64,000 bases of DNA from Heracleum sosnowskyi (lineage: Eukaryota; Streptophyta; Magnoliopsida; Apiales; Apiaceae). The translations under genes were made by a program, and so were the position numbers. The notes under the pieces were generated by a model. That model worked only from the letters and a program-made list of their open reading frames with translations. It searched no databases and was not told the origin of the DNA. Shown here piece by piece: positions 1-12,105 of the stretch. The stretch's first letter is position 1. Each line of letters opens with the position of its first letter. The stretch spans positions 5,800,001 to 5,864,000 of the forward strand of contig CM061243.1 in assembly GCA_030848705.1 (NCBI GenBank), in the 5' to 3' direction.

Positions 1-687
1 ATTGCATCGATTCATGCTAGTGGGGATACTTAATTCTAGATGTTTTTAGTTAATTGATAAATACCACATATTTGCTTTAGTATAATATTTAGATTAATAA
101 TCTCTCAAAAATTTATTGTGTTACTTGCTTAGTTGAATTGAATCAAGAATAACTAGTGATTGATACGTTTGTCTTTGTGGGATCGACTCTAACTTGCCCT
201 ACTACATAGTTAGAAGGATTTGTTAGATATTATTATTATTTGATAGGCACGCGACAGCCTTGTCACTCGTCGAGACATGGGGGTGCGAAATCACTAACGA
301 TCACGGGACTACGAGGTGGTGATCGCCCCCCAACTCTTCAACCTGAAACTGTTGTGGAGCCAGCTCGCTTTGAGATCCAATCTTACGAGCGCTGGACTGC
401 GGGATCACACGTGCCGCTAAGGGTACGTTTAGTTCGCTTATCGATAATGAGCTCTAATGTTGTTTGGTTGTACAATTCTGTCAAGGCTTACCCTGTGTTG
501 GCAGGTTTTTGGAGCGTTCGACCTACCGCAGGACTTTAGCTCATACACGGACCGTGCCCGAAGTGATGTTGCCGAGCGTTGTTTGACTCGCGCATGACGG
601 GTAGCTTTTTATTTAGTTTCCTATCTATTTTATTCTGCTTATTGTGCTTGTCATGGTTTCTGTATCCCAAGTCCACTCTTGTTTCTG
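1..687. other. Retroelement-derived, non-coding or leader-like sequence
   Basis: No gene is supported here. The stretch around 165-260 (a GGGATCGAC block, then a TA-rich run, then GATAGGCACGCGACAG) resembles the leader that follows the 5' LTR in Athila/Tat-type gypsy elements. If so, it is either a fragment of a second plus-strand element or part of the spacer upstream of the antisense ORF at 688. The open frame at 240-539 has no recognisable domain and I do not call it a gene. Confidence 0.35.
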
Positions 688-1221
688 ATGTGTCAGTTCC
701 TGGTTGACATGACGCACATCGTTCGCGAGTATCGGGCCGACGTGGATGGCCAGTGGAGAGCTGAATCGTTGCGGGAGATGAGCGTCATGAAGGAACAGCG
801 AGTTGCTGCCGAACAGCGGGCTACAGACGCTGAGAAGCGTGTTAAAGAGTTGTCTGCCGAGTTAGAGAGCTTGAAGATGGAGAATGGCAAAGCTGCCCAA
901 TCGATCGAGAAGTTATCAGGTGAGTTGGAGAAGGGGAACAAATTATTTGAGGAAAAACAGCAGGAGAATGATGAAATGAGGTTAGAGTTGGAGCGTCGTC
1001 GTAGCGAGAAGGAAGTTCTCGCGGGGGAGGTTGACAGTCTCAAAAGCGGGGTCGAGAAAGGGGTGAAGGAAATTTCGAATGGGTTAGAGGCAGGGTATGG
1101 TCGTTGTTATGCCCGGGCGGTCGCCGCTGGGCTTGACATGACATGCCATACTTTTGATGATTTTTGTGCGGAGTTAGCTCAACAATCCCAGGGTATGGAT
1201 CCTGAAAAGGTGCCTACTTGA
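688..1221 (+). CDS. Additional ORF antisense to pol; coiled-coil protein fragment of the Tat element
   Basis: A 177-residue frame starting at the first ATG (688). A second ATG at 709 is also possible. Residues about 20-125 are almost entirely charged and heptad-like, rich in E, K, R, L and Q, which predicts a long coiled coil. After it comes a short conserved-looking block (GLEAGYGRCY followed by an acidic C-terminus), which resembles the C-terminal part of proteins annotated in plants as putative transposon or gag-associated proteins. It lies downstream of integrase and on the opposite strand, the position of the antisense extra ORFs described for Retand/Grande-type Tat elements. It is probably the C-terminal part of a longer, perhaps spliced, protein. 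Function unknown. It could instead belong to a separate plus-strand element starting left of it. Confidence 0.5.
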   Translation: MCQFLVDMTHIVREYRADVDGQWRAESLREMSVMKEQRVAAEQRATDAEKRVKELSAELESLKMENGKAAQSIEKLSGELEKGNKLFEEKQQENDEMRLELERRRSEKEVLAGEVDSLKSGVEKGVKEISNGLEAGYGRCYARAVAAGLDMTCHTFDDFCAELAQQSQGMDPEKVPT

Positions 1222-1707
1222 AGGCGGGGGATGCCCCGTGGTTTTGTATCTTTGAATCTAGTTGACCTTGGTCCTTTTTTATCATTTTTCATAAACTTTG
1301 GTGGGAACCCCTTTTTGGGTTTTAGTTTTATGATTACTCGGTGGTACTAACTTTATTTTAACGTTATTGTTGGGTGACCTTACTTGTTTTTCTAACTATT
1401 TTCCTCCATTTGGTGTTTTATGTTAGTATGACATTTTTATATTACTTGTAGTAAAACTCGTAATGTGAAGTTGTATTCATTGTAGTAAGTAAAGGTTTTT
1501 ATGGTTGGCTTAAACTTTGGTCAGCAGCCACTTGTTTGGCTCGGTGACCTTTAAAGTTGCTAATCATAACATCAGAGATCAAGTTGGTCTAAATAATACA
1601 TGAAAATATTGAAGCGTAGTTCATAACAGTTTAGACGTACATATCTCTAACTGAATTTTGGTTGAAAACCTCTGGATAAAAGAAGGTAAACATGCTGGTT
1701 CCTTTAC
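1222..1707. other. Non-coding spacer between pol and the antisense ORF
   Basis: No ORF, LTR copy or clear repeat seen. It separates the convergent 3' ends of the antisense ORF (1221) and the gag-pol frame (1708), so it probably holds both sets of polyadenylation signals. Confidence 0.5.
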
Positions 1708-4700
1708 TTATGGGAAAAACTTCTTCAAGTGGATCGCATTCCATGCGTTTTTTACGGGCTCGCCGTTGAGTTGAGAGAGTTCATAGGTACCCGACCTGAT
1801 AACTTTGGAGATTTTGTATGGGCCCTCCTAAGGTTCCTTAAACTTCCCGGTGACGGTTGGTTGAGATGAGGCCGACTCCCTCAAGACGAGATCATTGACT
1901 TGAAAGTTTTTGGTTTTTACCTTTTTATCAAAATACTTGGATGTTGCCTTCTGATGACGTATTGTGGTCAAGTGGGCTTCTTCTCTGGCCTCTTCCAGTA
2001 AGTCATTGTTAAGGCGCAATCCTTCTATTGAGGCCGCGGGATCGAAGAGATCAACTCTAGGTGACTGAAGACTTGTTTCCAGAGGGATAACAACGTCTGT
2101 GCCATATGCCAGCCTGAATGGAGTGTCTCCAGTGGAAGTTCTTGGAGTAGTTCGATAAGACCATAGGACATTGGGGAGCTCGTCCGCCCATGAGCGAGGT
2201 TGCTCCTGGAGTCGTTTTTTGAGTCCTTGCAGAATGATCCTATTAGTGACTTCCACCTGGCCATTGGCTTGAGGATACGCTACCGAAGCTTTAGAATGCT
2301 TGATGTTGAGGTTCCGCAGCACGGTCTCGAACTTGTCGCCGATGAACTGGGTACCATTGTCGGTAACTACCGACCTGGGGATTCCGAATCGAAATACAAT
2401 AAACTCCATGAAAAATTCAATCATTTCTTTCTCTCGAATGCGCGCTAGCGGCTTAGCTTCCACCCATTTCGTGGCGTAATCGATAGCGACGACCAGGTAT
2501 TGGAGTTGTCCATTAACTTTGGGGAGAGGGCCCACTATATCGATTCCCCACTGGAAGAAAGGGCAAGGGCAGAGAATTGGTGTCATCGTCTGTGAAGGGG
2601 CGTGGCTGACAGTACTATAGAGTTGACATGGGACGCAGCTCTTTACATAAGTCTCGCAGTCTTTCCTCATTGTGGGCCAATATAGGCCTTGTCTAATGAT
2701 TTTGAGGGCTAGGTTCTTGCCTCCCATGTGCTCTCCACATATTCCTGTGTGAGTTTCCAGAATAACGAGCTGAGACTCGGTGGACCCTAGACAACGAAGT
2801 AGTGGTTCTGTTAATGCTAGTCGGTAAAGCTTAGAATCCAGGACGCAATAATTGCGTGCTTTAAACATGATCGAGCGAGCTTCCTTCTTGTCGTCTGGCA
2901 GCTTGTTGTCGACTATGTAGTCTAAAAATGTAGAGCGCCAGTCCGGGGCGGTCGCGACTTCACTTATTGGGAGTTCATGAATAGTCGGAGTCAACAGTTC
3001 CTCGACATAAACGGGGTGAGAGTTGGTCGGGATATTTGATGAGGCCAATTTGGATAACGCATCGGCCCACTGATTTTCCAGTCGGTCGACGTTTGTAATT
3101 GTCCAAGACATGAAGCTCGCCAATAAGGATTGGGTTTTTTCCAAGTAGGATGCCATTCTGTCATTGTGAGTTTTGAATTCGCCCTTGACCTGTTTGACCA
3201 CTAGCTGGGAGTCGCTGAAGATATCAATGGTTTTAGCTTCCAATTCACTTGCTAGCCTAAGACCTGCTATCAGGGCCTCGTATTTTGACTCATTGTTGGT
3301 TGCTTTGAACGAGAATTTGACTACTTGTTGAACCTGAAAACCTTCAGGACTGATCAAGATGACCCCTGCCCCACTGGTTTCCACGGTGGATGGGCCGTCG
3401 ATGTAAAGTGATCAGGGACACGAGGAAAGGGGGTTTGCCGCCCTTGAAGGGTTTTCCTTCTGAGAGAATTGACATTCGACGACAAAGTCTGACAGTGCCT
3501 GGGCTTTCATTGCTGTTCGGGGCTTGTACTCAATAAATAATTGGCCTAGCTCGACCGTCCACGCGGCGAGGCGACCAGTCATGTTGGGTTTATGTAATAT
3601 TCACTTTAGGGGTAAATTAGTCATGACCTGAATCTCGCGGCCTTGGAAGTAATGTCGCAATTTCCTGCTCGCGATGACGAGAGCATAAACCAGCTTCTCG
3701 ATTTGTGGGTACCGCGTTTCCGCATCCCGAAGTGTATGGCTGACATAATATACCGGTGACTCCGTTCCTTTTTTGAATTTTATCAAAACAGCAGCGATAT
3801 TGACATCAGTGGCGGCGAGATAAATTCGCAAAGGCTCGCGGCCGACCGCATGGGTCAATACAAGAGGAGAAGTTAAGAACTTTTTGAGCTCGGCCAACGC
3901 CTCTTGACACTTGTCATTCCAATCAATCTTTGACGTTTTAGCTGCCTCTTTGATTACCTGAAAGAAGGGTGCGCACCGTTTAGACAATTGGGGAATAAAC
4001 CGTCTCAGAGCGGCGACGCAGCCTGTTAAGATTTGAACCTCCTTCAAGGTGGATGGGCTTTTAATGTCCATGATGGCCTTGATTTGAGAGGGATCTGCCT
4101 CGATCCCTCGCTGTGTGATCAGGAAGCCGAGGAACTTGCATGTGGTGAGACCGAACGAGCATTTTGCCGGATTGAGTCGCATATTATGGAGGCGAATTGT
4201 CTGAAAAGTTTCTCGCAAATCGTCAATGTGATCCGAGGCTTTCTGGGACTTGGTGATCATGTCATCGACGTAGACCTGCATATTGCGACCGATTTGCGAG
4301 GAGAATATAGAATCCATCATTTGTTGGAACGTCGCTCCTGCATTAATAAGTCCGAAGGGCATGTTTTTGTATGCGAAAACGCCTCTATGCGTGATAAAAG
4401 CAGTTTTTTCCTAATCTTGGCTGTCCATTTTTATCTGATTGTAGCCCGAAAATGCGTCCATGAATGACAAGAGCTCGTGGCCCGCAGTGGCGTCGATTAA
4501 CTGGTCGATATTAGGTAGTGGGTAAAAGTCCTTAGGGCATGCCCGGTTGAGATCAGAGTAGTCGACGCACATGCGCCATTTACCGTTGCTCTTTTTCACC
4601 AGTACCGCATTGGTGAGCCAAGTGGGGAATTGTACTGGTTTAATGAATCCGGCGGCGAGCAGGCGATCAAGCTTGGCATCAATTGCATGTTTCTTTTCCT

Positions 4701-7311
4701 CTGAGAAAACATGCTTCTTTTGTTTTACAGGTCGGATTTTTGGATCGAGGTGGAGTGAATGGCGAGCTACGACCTCTAGAATCCCGGGCATATCGCGAGG
4801 GTCCCAAGCGAAAATGTCGGAGAATTCGCGGACGAGATCAACAATTTTTTGTCTTAGGGGGTTCTGGAGTTCTTTTCCAATTTTGACTTTTTTCTCCGAA
4901 TTTCCCAGCACAAGCTCTATATCATCCGTATCCTCCATGGGTACACAGGCTAAGGTCGTGGGAACCTCACTGGCGTCTTTTGGGTCGATTTCTATCACCT
5001 GATTAATGGAGGAGTCGTCGCCAACTTTCTGTCGTGGGATCACGGCGTATAAGTAGCACTGTCTAGCTGCGACCTGATCGCCTACGACCTCTCCTACACC
5101 GAAGTCTGTGGGGAACTTCATTTTGAGGTGGGGAATCGACGTGATTGCTTTGAGGGAGGCCAATGTGGTACGACCGAGGATGACATTGTAGCTTCACATC
5201 GCATTGACAACGTGGAATTTAACCATTTGCCACGTTTGACATGGAGACACTCCAAATAAGACGGGTAGGTTGATAGTACCTACCACCTTGACTTTGTTCC
5301 CTGTGAACCCATACAAAGGGATATTGACATTTTCTAGCTTGCGATCCCCAAGGTCCATTCGTGAATATGCATGGTGGTAGAGGATATCGACTGAACTGCC
5401 GTTGTCGATTAGAATTTTTTTCACAGTGTTCGTGCCTACTTTGGCGGTGATTACCAGGGCGTCTTGATGAGCTTCAATTAACCCTGACGGGTAATCATCA
5501 TCTGAAAAGGAGATAATCGGCGATGGGTTGTGTCTTGGCTTCTTTGGAGCCTCTGGGTTGATGGAAAACACCTCACGGGTGTATGACTTTTTGGAGTTAT
5601 TAGATGTGCCCCCAACGGAGTGTCCCCCTGCGATGACATCAATGACTCTGTCGAGGTCATGGTTTCGCGAGAGGGGGTGACTGTTGTCATCGATGAAATG
5701 GACAAGTTGTCCTCGGCGGATCTTGCCTTCAATGAATGAGCTAAGTTGGAAACAGGATTCTGTTGTGTGGCCGGTATCTTCGTGGTACTCGCAATATCGG
5801 GAGCTTGGGGGCCGTCCTGGCTTCATTGGCCTTGGAGGACGGTAATCAGGTTCTGTTTTGAGAATTGCGAGTATAGTTGCCTTATCGGCGTTAAGCTTGG
5901 TGAACTCCTTTTCACTGCGGTCCCGTGGCTTCCATGATCTTTCTGTTTTGTCGCTTCTCTCAGTTTTGTCTGGCAATGGAGTTCGGTGATCGTGGGAGCG
6001 GGATTGGGATTCATATCCACGACTTGCATTGTTTTGCGGAGATCGTCGTCGTGGACTTCGAATTCTGTCCCGTTTCTGAGAAAATCGTCGGGGAGACTGA
6101 ATGCTCCCCACGGCTTCTTGTAATGTCATTCTATGCTCAATGATTTGAAATGCTGACTGGAGAGTACGAGGATTCTTCTCGAAGAATTCCTCTAACAAGA
6201 GTGCATGTCGATGCTTGTCAATGCCGGCAGCGAGATAATTGATGGCGAGCTATTCGATTAAGTTTGGAATGTCGGCGACCTCTGCTCGGAAGCGAGCTAG
6301 GAAGTCTCGTAAAGACTCGGAGTGTCGTTGTCGTATTGTCATCAATGACGCAGTTATCTTACCCCCCTTATAGTTACTGGAGAAACGGCTTTGAAACTTG
6401 CTTTTTAAGGTGTGCCAGGAATCAATGGAGCGTGGTGGAAAGTTACTATACCATCGTAGCGCTGTGCCCTTCAGGCACGTGGAAAAGAACTGGCATCTGG
6501 CGACTTCGGAATGGCCAAAGAAAGCCATTCGTCCATCGAAAGTATTTAGGAACCCGATAGGGTCACACGACCCATCAAAGTAATCTAAAGCTGGAGTTTT
6601 CAAATTTCTGTCAATCTTGGCGATTTCAATCGATTGGGACAATGGGCTCTCCGTGGAGACGGGTAGCCCTGAGTGGTTTTTTATGTAATCCTGGCACTCG
6701 GCGAGGTCATTCTGCATTTTAGCGATGTCCTCTGGGCGAAAAGACTCGCATGAATCACTTCGCCATGAGGCATCATTTGCTAACGACGTCATAAGCCGCT
6801 TTGGAGGCGGTCGGGAGCATTGAGAGTCGCTGGATATATCCTTATCGAGGTCATAATTTTCCTCGTAATCCTCGTCCAATTGTCGGTTGGGATCCTTGTT
6901 ACGGCGCGAGATTGTCGTATGCTGCAACTCTCGCTGCAGACGTCGAATCTCCCTGTGTTTCACTAGGCGAGCCTCCAACAAACATTTCTGCTCCTCCAAA
7001 TATGCCAGTTCATCGTCCGACCTAGCAAACTCTTCAAAACGGCGAGTCTGCACCGGTTGCTTCTTTTGTTTTCGCATCTTAAGCAAATGCAGACGCGCGT
7101 CGCTCATTGACACTTTTTTGCCTGTGGGAGTCATGACCCTCATTCGTGTGTCAACGGGGGGTCCAGGGGATCCCTCGTTTTGGTCATCCATAGGGGGAAA
7201 CAACTCCCGAGGCTGCAACACGGGGGGCAGTTGTGTCTCCTCCCGGCGAGGTATAGTAACCACCTCATTTGTGTCACCCATTTTAGGGATAAACGGCTCG
7301 TTCTCTTCCAT
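1708..7311 (-). pseudogene. Tat-type gag-pro-pol polyprotein, broken by six in-frame stops
   Basis: A single frame runs from the ATG at 7311 (MEENEPFIPK) to TAA at 1708-1710. Open blocks end at stops 6250-6252 (TAG), 5194-5196 (TGA), 4411-4413 (TAG), 3601-3603 (TGA), 3412-3414 (TGA) and 1828-1830 (TAG). All seven blocks are in the same frame, so there are no frameshifts. Domains in order: retrotransposon gag (about 6640-6100), knuckle CEYHEDTGHTTESC (5786-5745), protease with LIDNGSS (about 5405), RT with YVDD (about 4270), degenerate RNase H (3830-3610), second RNase H with YIDG and a NNESKYEAL motif (3405-3120), integrase HHCC (about 2760-2630) and DDE core (GIDIVG, TDNGTQF, QANGQVE), and an integrase C-terminal block (EGPYK to 1711). 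The stops replace residues that are R, Q or W in relatives, as C-to-T transitions would do. Not translatable as it stands. Confidence 0.93.
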
Positions 7312-7337
7312 ATCGGTTGGAACTACAAAAAAAAGAG

Positions 7338-7352
7338 GTCCTTCTAGCGCCA
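7338..7352 (-). other. Primer-binding site of the gypsy element
   Basis: The minus strand reads TGGCGCTAGAAGGAC starting two bases after the LTR CA end and about 40 bases before the gag ATG. It has the TGG start expected of a tRNA 3'-end complement. I cannot name the tRNA with confidence. Confidence 0.55.
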
Positions 7353-7354
7353 AC

Positions 7355-7619
7355 TGATGAATGTAATATTGAACGAAGTGATATAATGAAATCAACGAAT
7401 AAACGTGAAGTGAAATTAGTATTATTGGAGTCAAAATGTTACATTCATTAAGGAGGTTCACTCATTTATCTATTTTTCCAACCCCTTTTAATGTGGGGGT
7501 TGGGGGTATTTATAGAAAGAGTTTACAACTGAGCTTATTCCTAATTGGGCCTATTACAGAGTGGGCCTATATACAAAATGTTATTTAAGCCTTATTGACT
7601 AATGGGCTTTGGCCCAACA
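7355..7619 (-). repeat. 5' LTR of the gypsy element
   Basis: 265 bp. On the minus strand it begins TGTTGGGCC at 7619 and ends CA at 7355, two bases before the TGGCGC primer-binding site. A TATAAATA box lies inside at 7508-7515 on the minus strand. Its partner LTR was not seen, so the outer boundary rests on the TG...CA rule only. Confidence 0.6.
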
Positions 7620-9975
7620 GCAACCCAAAATTTGCTTATAGTTTTTTCAACTGAGATTTCGATATAAAAGGGACTCATTTTACGCTTGAATGAGAAAAAA
7701 AATGAGTAGAATAGAACTCTCCAATGTCCACAAAAACAAAAATGCTGAAGATCCCTGGCCTTTAAATTCTACATTTCTAAAAATAGAAACTTAAAGACTT
7801 GTTTATAAGCTGAAACAATTGGATATATTTTAAAACTCGACGGACGCTTTTAAGAATCCGAAAGCATCCCCTGCACTTCCAAACTTTGAATCTTCAAATA
7901 TATAGAAGAAAATAGTTCTGGAAAGAGGGGTAGTTGAGTTTCCTCATTATCTGGAGAAGGTCCAGTGCATCTTCATGCTTCTGCTCATCTAAAACATGTT
8001 AAATCAGATTTTAATATGTAGGCTGCCAAGGTCTTAGGCGACCGCTGTTTACTAGATCAACCAACAATTCAATTCAGATAAAGGACAAAGAATCACCAAA
8101 TGTACTTTTGTCATCAAATTTGCTGACCCATCACTATTATAGTGATTTAGTGTCCGGTTGAAGTTACTCTTAGTAATTATTAACATTTAACTTATGAACA
8201 TATAAGTTATAAGTTCATTTATAAGTTGGGTTGACAAACACAACTCATAAATTCTTATGAACTTAAAAGCCATAAGTCGACTTAAAAAACTTTAGCCAAA
8301 CATGCCCATAGATGTAAATTTATACGAGTGTGACTTATTTATTTGTTTAATCTAACTTTTGTATTTTTAATGTCCCACCGAAATATTGATGTTGGCCTGT
8401 AGGTGCAAGTATCACCGTCCTTATTCCATCATCATATAAGCTTCCACTGAAATTAATAATTAAATATTTTCTGATACTTGACGCCGAAGCAACCTTGTCC
8501 GGCCAACGCGTTGTCGCAATTTTTTGTCCCTCTTTCTCTATATCCTGTCTATTTCATAACCGCAAAATGTTTATCATGTCTCTGACAAGTTTCGATCTTC
8601 GAACAAAAAGATCACATAACTATACGAGAGTTGAAAATTTAAAATGAACTCAAATTCGATTCTCGTATATCTCAAAAGACGCCGGAGGCTTTAGCATGTT
8701 GGAGCACTTTGTAATCTTTAAAAAGACCAAGAAACTGGGTCATCAACAACCTTAAGTTTAATTAGTGACTTGAAGACGTGGACTAATTTCATTCTTAAAC
8801 TTTGCCTTGGAAAAGTTAGCAATACGTATGACTTTTTGTTAAAATAAAATAATTACCACTCGTATTTAAATTTGAAAAAGACGAGGAAAAACCGGAAGAC
8901 AGCCACTTGCAAATGCTTCCAGGCTTATCCTACTCGACTGTGACTGTAAAGAAAAAGAAGATGACTCTGTTCTCAACTGTATCCATTTGCCACGTGTCAA
9001 CAAGGTATAGACCAGCTTGTTGTGTGTTCGAAAAGCTTGCTTTTTTCTACTATGGCCAGCCCCAGGCAGATATCACGTTGTTCGTGTTTGGGTTATCACA
9101 AAAAAATAAATTTAAAATGAGTAAGTGTCATATAAGTAAGTAAGTGATAAGTTGATGAATTGTTATAAGTTATACGAGTGTTTGAATAAATTTACTTATA
9201 AGTTAGTTAAGAGTTTGCTAAATTAAATTTGAAAAAATAATTATTAAATTCAATAATTTCAACACTTGCATTTTAAATTAAAAAAATATTTAAAAACACA
9301 AAGGTAAAAATATAAAATATTAAAAAACAAAGAAATCAAGTAATAAATCAATAAGTTCAGAAAAATGTACCCATTATTAACATTCAACTTATCAATATAT
9401 AAGTTATAAGTTGAGGTCATAAGTTGAGTTGTCAAACACCCGAATAAACTCTTACGGGTTTATAAGCCATAAAGTGTGCTTATAAACCCGTTGCCAAACA
9501 GGCCCATAAACTTTTATTCCATCTGTCGACACACATTTTAAAACTCCTATAAAATATAGCTTTACAACTTATTTTTAAAATTTTCTTTTTTTAAATAAAA
9601 ATTTAAATATTATATTTTTATTCAGAATAAGAAAAAATTTAAAATAATTTATCGAAATACATATTAAAAGAGTCTTAAAATACGTGCTAACCCCGTCTCT
9701 CCACGTAAAGAATTGAGTTCGACCGAGAGAATATTTATTTAATAACAATAAATAATTGTAAGTAAAGGTTTTCAACCTATCAAATCACTTGCAACATCCC
9801 ATCATTCTCTTCTCTTGAATTTTTTATTATCTGCACATGAAAAAAAGAAAAAAAAGACAAACCTTTTTCTTTAAAGTTCTTGTTTATTTAATTTAGTGAA
9901 GTGGTTTTAATAAAGTAGTTGTCTTGCAATATAAATATAAATATAAATATATTGTTTGGGGATTTTAGAGGAAAG
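7620..9975. other. Intergenic region with MITE remnants
   Basis: No gene supported. 8130-8310 and 9086-9508 are related to each other: both contain ATAAGTTATAAGTT blocks, a GTTGACAAACAC or GTTGTCAAACAC block, and end near CCAAACATGCCCATA or CCAAACAGGCCCATA. 9515-9690 resembles a decayed Stowaway interior (compare 51783-51981) without recognisable ends. A run of TATAAATA motifs at 9929-9952 lies just before the Di19 start and could supply its TATA box. Confidence 0.5.
9086..9508. repeat. Small hAT-like MITE
   Basis: The ends are approximately inverted (TGTTTGGG on the left, complement of CCAAACAGGCCCA on the right) around an AT-rich core of repeated ATAAGTTATAAGTT words. A shorter relative is at 8130-8310 and another fragment at about 37745-37895. 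The target duplication was not resolved. Confidence 0.45.
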
Positions 9976-12105
9976 ATGGAGTTTTGGGCTTCAAGGGTTC
10001 AGTCTGCTGAGAACTATTCTGCAGTTCAGTCTGCTCATCTTAACAACTCAGGTATATTTTTTCACAGTTCTTGATTTTCTTGATTTATTTTTGTTTTAGA
10101 TCTAGTGTTTGTTGTTAATGCTCTTTTCACTACTATTGCTTGTTGAAAATTTCAAGATTTTGATCAGATATAGCTTATGTTATTTACTGACTTTGCATAG
10201 AATTGCATATATTAGTTATCAGCTTGAGTTCTTGAACCTTGATAGGTTTGAAAGAAAGGTTCAATCTTTATGTTGCACAGTAGCTAACTTCACTCCCTAC
10301 AGTTCATTTATGTATATGTTCTTGTAGTTTAGAAGATAGTTTTGTGGCCATGTATCTAGTTGTGTACATGTTATCGACTTATTAGATCGATTTGGTGATC
10401 TATTTAATTTGAAGTAATTTATTAATGGAGCAGATGATCATTTGATTGCAGATGATATGGGAGATGATGATATGAGAGCTTGGTTTCCTTGCCCCTTTTG
10501 TTATGTGGACATTGAAGTTCAGGCAATTTGTGTCCATCTACAGGAAGAACACTGCTTTGACCTAAGAAATGCGGTACTGCAAGTAGTTTGTTATACCTCT
10601 GCATTCATTAGTTTTCGTTTCCTGATGCATGTATGCAGGTTTCATCTGTTATCGTATTTGATCTAGAGGTTCTAAAGCGACAGGACATGATCTTTCAAAT
10701 TTTTGATGCATATATGCTTTGAAATTGTACTTATCACCATATTCAAGAAGAACCACTTCCCTATTCGTATTGTGTTCCTTATTAATCTTAAAATTAAAAA
10801 TAAGTTTTTTCCCAGTAGTGTGATATATCAGCAAAGTGGTTCATGTTTTCAAAGCATACACTTCTTTTACCAACGCAATGTTGATGATCATTTTTACAAT
10901 TGACACGTGTATAGTTGTTTTACAGGTCTGTCCTATTTGTGCTGCAAATTTGGGGAAGGATGCAACAGCACATTTCACAACTCAGCATGCTCATTTAGTA
11001 GAGGTTTCTATTGCACCTGATAACATCATATTGAATTTACAATGCAGTAACATGTGTAAAGATTATTATTTTTTGTTTGCAGCGGAGGAGAAAGTCCCAA
11101 AAATCGGGTTCATGGAGTAACAATTCGATGGTTCCTAGCAAGAACATGCGAGAACTGAACTCATACAATTGTCCACAACCCATGAATGGTAGAGATAATA
11201 TGCATGAAAATGTTCCCGACCCCCTCCTCTCACCATTTCTATGCAATATACCTTTACCTGATCGAGAAACTAAGGTAGAGGTAGATGCAAATTCATCCTG
11301 CAATTCCAATTCAACCATTTCTGAGGCTACAAGGTACTAGCTCTTCTGCTTAATGATGCAATTCTATTTTTTCCTCTTGTGTTTGCAGCTTGTATACTCT
11401 ATCATAGGCCATTTAGAACCTGAAAGTCCATGTCTGTAAATTCTTAAGAATGTTTAGGAAATTTACTGGCTGTGGTTCTAGGGCTGAATAAATTGAGATA
11501 AATGGATTAACAAAACCATGGTAAATTAGGCTGGTATAGATGACTTCTATCACTGGTATTATGGTCTTTAATGAACACATGATGCTTTACTTCCTACTAG
11601 ATGAGCTTCAAAGATAGATAAATTACAATTTTGCATAGTACAGTCCAGCACTCCAGCTACTCTTCATAGAAACGAAGAGTAGTCACTAATGTAGCATGAC
11701 TTAGCTGATGTTATTGACAACCAAACCAATAAACTACATGAAGCTATGATGTGGTTGATCATACAAAATTTGTTTGTTAAAGATACTATACATAAAGCCG
11801 TCTATAATCTTTTGGAATCCTTTAATTTTTCTAAGTCCTCATGTTATCATATATAATAATTATAATTACATTGCTCATTTATATATGTAGCGATAAGTCA
11901 GTTTTAAGTTGTAGAAAGATGAACTCACACAGCCCGCAGGCGTGCACAGTGAGCTGTGTTAAATGGAGTGATTAAGGTCTAACCTTTTGTTCCATAATGC
12001 AGCACAAAGCCAATTGTATTAGATGAAGCTCAAGAACAGGATTACAGAGAGCGGACACAGCGTGCTGCATTTGCTCAACAGTTGATCTTATCCACCATAT
12101 TTTAG
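9976..12105 (+). CDS. Di19-family (drought-induced 19) zinc-finger protein
   Basis: Five exons: 9976-10051, 10434-10573, 10926-11003, 11083-11333, 12003-12105; all introns are GT-AG and the frame joins cleanly to 215 residues, the usual size for the family. The N-terminus MEFWASRVQSA matches the Di19 start. Two atypical Cys2/His2 fingers follow: C45-X2-C48 with H60-X4-H65, and C74-X2-C77 with H88-X4-H93. A basic RRRK segment (about 99-102) is a likely nuclear signal. The Di19 C-terminal domain occupies the rest and ends ILSTIF. Family members are nuclear, respond to dehydration, salt and ABA, and some act as transcription activators phosphorylated by calcium-dependent kinases. These properties are family knowledge, not visible here. 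The start is the first ATG, 24 bases after a TATA-rich run. Confidence 0.92.

Larger units (their letters stand above)
1..7619 (-). mobile_element. Ty3/gypsy LTR retrotransposon, Tat lineage, degenerate, left end outside window
   Basis: Reading the minus strand, the order is 5' LTR (7619-7355), primer-binding site, gag with a CCHC-like knuckle, aspartic protease, reverse transcriptase, a first RNase H, a second RNase H, and integrase ending at 1708. RT before integrase places it in Ty3/gypsy. The second, cellular-type RNase H between the RT-RNase H block and integrase is a known mark of the plant Tat lineage. An oppositely oriented ORF lies beyond integrase (688-1221), as in several Tat elements. 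No second LTR copy was found between 1 and 1707, so the 3' LTR probably lies left of the window. Six in-frame stops make the polyprotein non-functional. Assigning 1-687 to this element is an assumption. Confidence 0.88.

Noticed and set aside
240..539. 99-residue open frame near the left edge
   Set aside because: No domain, biased composition, and it lies in leader-like retroelement sequence.
4571..5002. Plus-strand open frame of 143 codons within the gypsy element
   Set aside because: Shadow of the minus-strand reverse transcriptase coding sequence.
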